Below are positions 6,098 through 6,371 of a stretch of DNA of 6,371 nt, piece by piece (position 1 is the first letter of the stretch; every line of letters begins with the position of its first letter). Under the pieces are notes generated by a model. That model worked only from the letters and a program-made list of their open reading frames with translations, did not search any database and was not told where the DNA came from. This DNA comes from Acidobacteriota bacterium (GTDB taxonomy: Bacteria > Acidobacteriota > Blastocatellia > Pyrinomonadales > Pyrinomonadaceae), in NCBI GenBank assembly GCA_019247865.1, contig JAFBAJ010000143.1, forward strand, positions 1 to 6,371. Reading direction: 5' to 3'. A program made the translations under genes and the position numbers.

Positions 6098-6371
6098 ATG
6101 GCTGATCTAAGGCAACTACCAGAGGAAACTCTGCTCAGCGTCGCGCGCCAAATCGGTGATCGAATCGCCGCCGATTTTGAGTCGCCGGCTTTCGACTCCG
6201 CCGCCGACGCCGGCATCAAAGACCCGGCGACCGCTCAGTTTAAGCTGACGGAGACGCTCGAAATATGGAAGCTGCGGGAAGGCGCGCCGGTCGGACTCGC
6301 GCTCACGCAGGAAGACCTCCTGGCGCTGACTCGCCAGACCGGTGCGTTGCATCATCAGGTCAGGGTCGTCG
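6098..6371 (+). CDS. Unrecognised protein, 3'-truncated, probable partner of the protease
   Basis: The frame opens at ATG 6098, 5 bp after the protease stop, and stays open for 91 codons to the window end. AGAAGG at 6081-6086 is a rather distant ribosome site. The visible part begins MADLRQLPEETLLSVARQI and is acidic and helix-prone, with many Ala, Leu, Glu and Asp. It has no signal peptide, no membrane segment and no cysteine. A later segment (FKLTETLEIWKL, then LALTQEDLLALT) looks like amphipathic helices. I recognise no family. The tight spacing suggests co-transcription with the protease, so it could be a substrate, inhibitor or regulator; this is inference from position only. Confidence 0.7.
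   Translation, partial: MADLRQLPEETLLSVARQIGDRIAADFESPAFDSAADAGIKDPATAQFKLTETLEIWKLREGAPVGLALTQEDLLALTRQTGALHHQVRVV

Noticed and set aside
6116..6355. A 79-codon minus-strand frame near the window end
   Set aside because: The + strand frame from ATG 6098 starts just after the protease gene and stays open to the end, which fits the operon better.

Overview
This is a GC-rich bacterial window in which every supported gene lies on the + strand. The third gene encodes a signal-peptide-bearing protein ending in phenylalanine, typical of an outer-membrane beta-barrel, so the host should be a diderm (Gram-negative type) bacterium. Ribosome binding sites of the AGGAG type precede most starts. The intergenic palindrome built on CTCTGCG words resembles repeats I associate with environmental genomes such as Acidobacteriota, but placement at phylum level is only an impression.

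Region 1 (2-1980) holds the 3' part of an unrecognised, histidine-rich soluble protein whose stop codon runs into the ribosome binding site of a TTG-initiated DyP-type heme peroxidase. The two are probably co-translated. Region 2 (1981-2124) is a 144-bp palindromic, MITE-like element with exact 9-bp terminal inverted repeats. It starts at the base after the peroxidase stop codon. Region 3 (2167-4987) is a tight three-gene operon: an outer-membrane channel-like protein (MetA-pathway/SphA-like), a small integral membrane protein with no assigned function, and a flavoprotein built like dihydrolipoamide dehydrogenase or mercuric reductase. The flavoprotein has lost both redox cysteines and the C-terminal His-Glu dyad.

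Region 4 (4988-5441) is a 454-bp spacer of lower GC. It holds a very strong Shine-Dalgarno site ahead of a five-codon frame, which overlaps a possible 32-codon frame, and then a plausible sigma70 promoter. Region 5 (5442-6371) encodes a papain-like (C39/AvrRpt2-type) cysteine protease without a signal peptide, followed after 5 bp by an unrecognised gene that runs off the window.

The most unusual item is the flavoprotein. Its FAD and NAD(P)H sites look intact but it cannot perform dithiol/disulfide chemistry, and it is wired to a membrane protein and an outer-membrane protein next to a peroxidase. A redox or transport role for an unknown substrate is a hypothesis only. The protease plus small downstream protein, with possible tiny frames upstream, is a second separate unit of interest.
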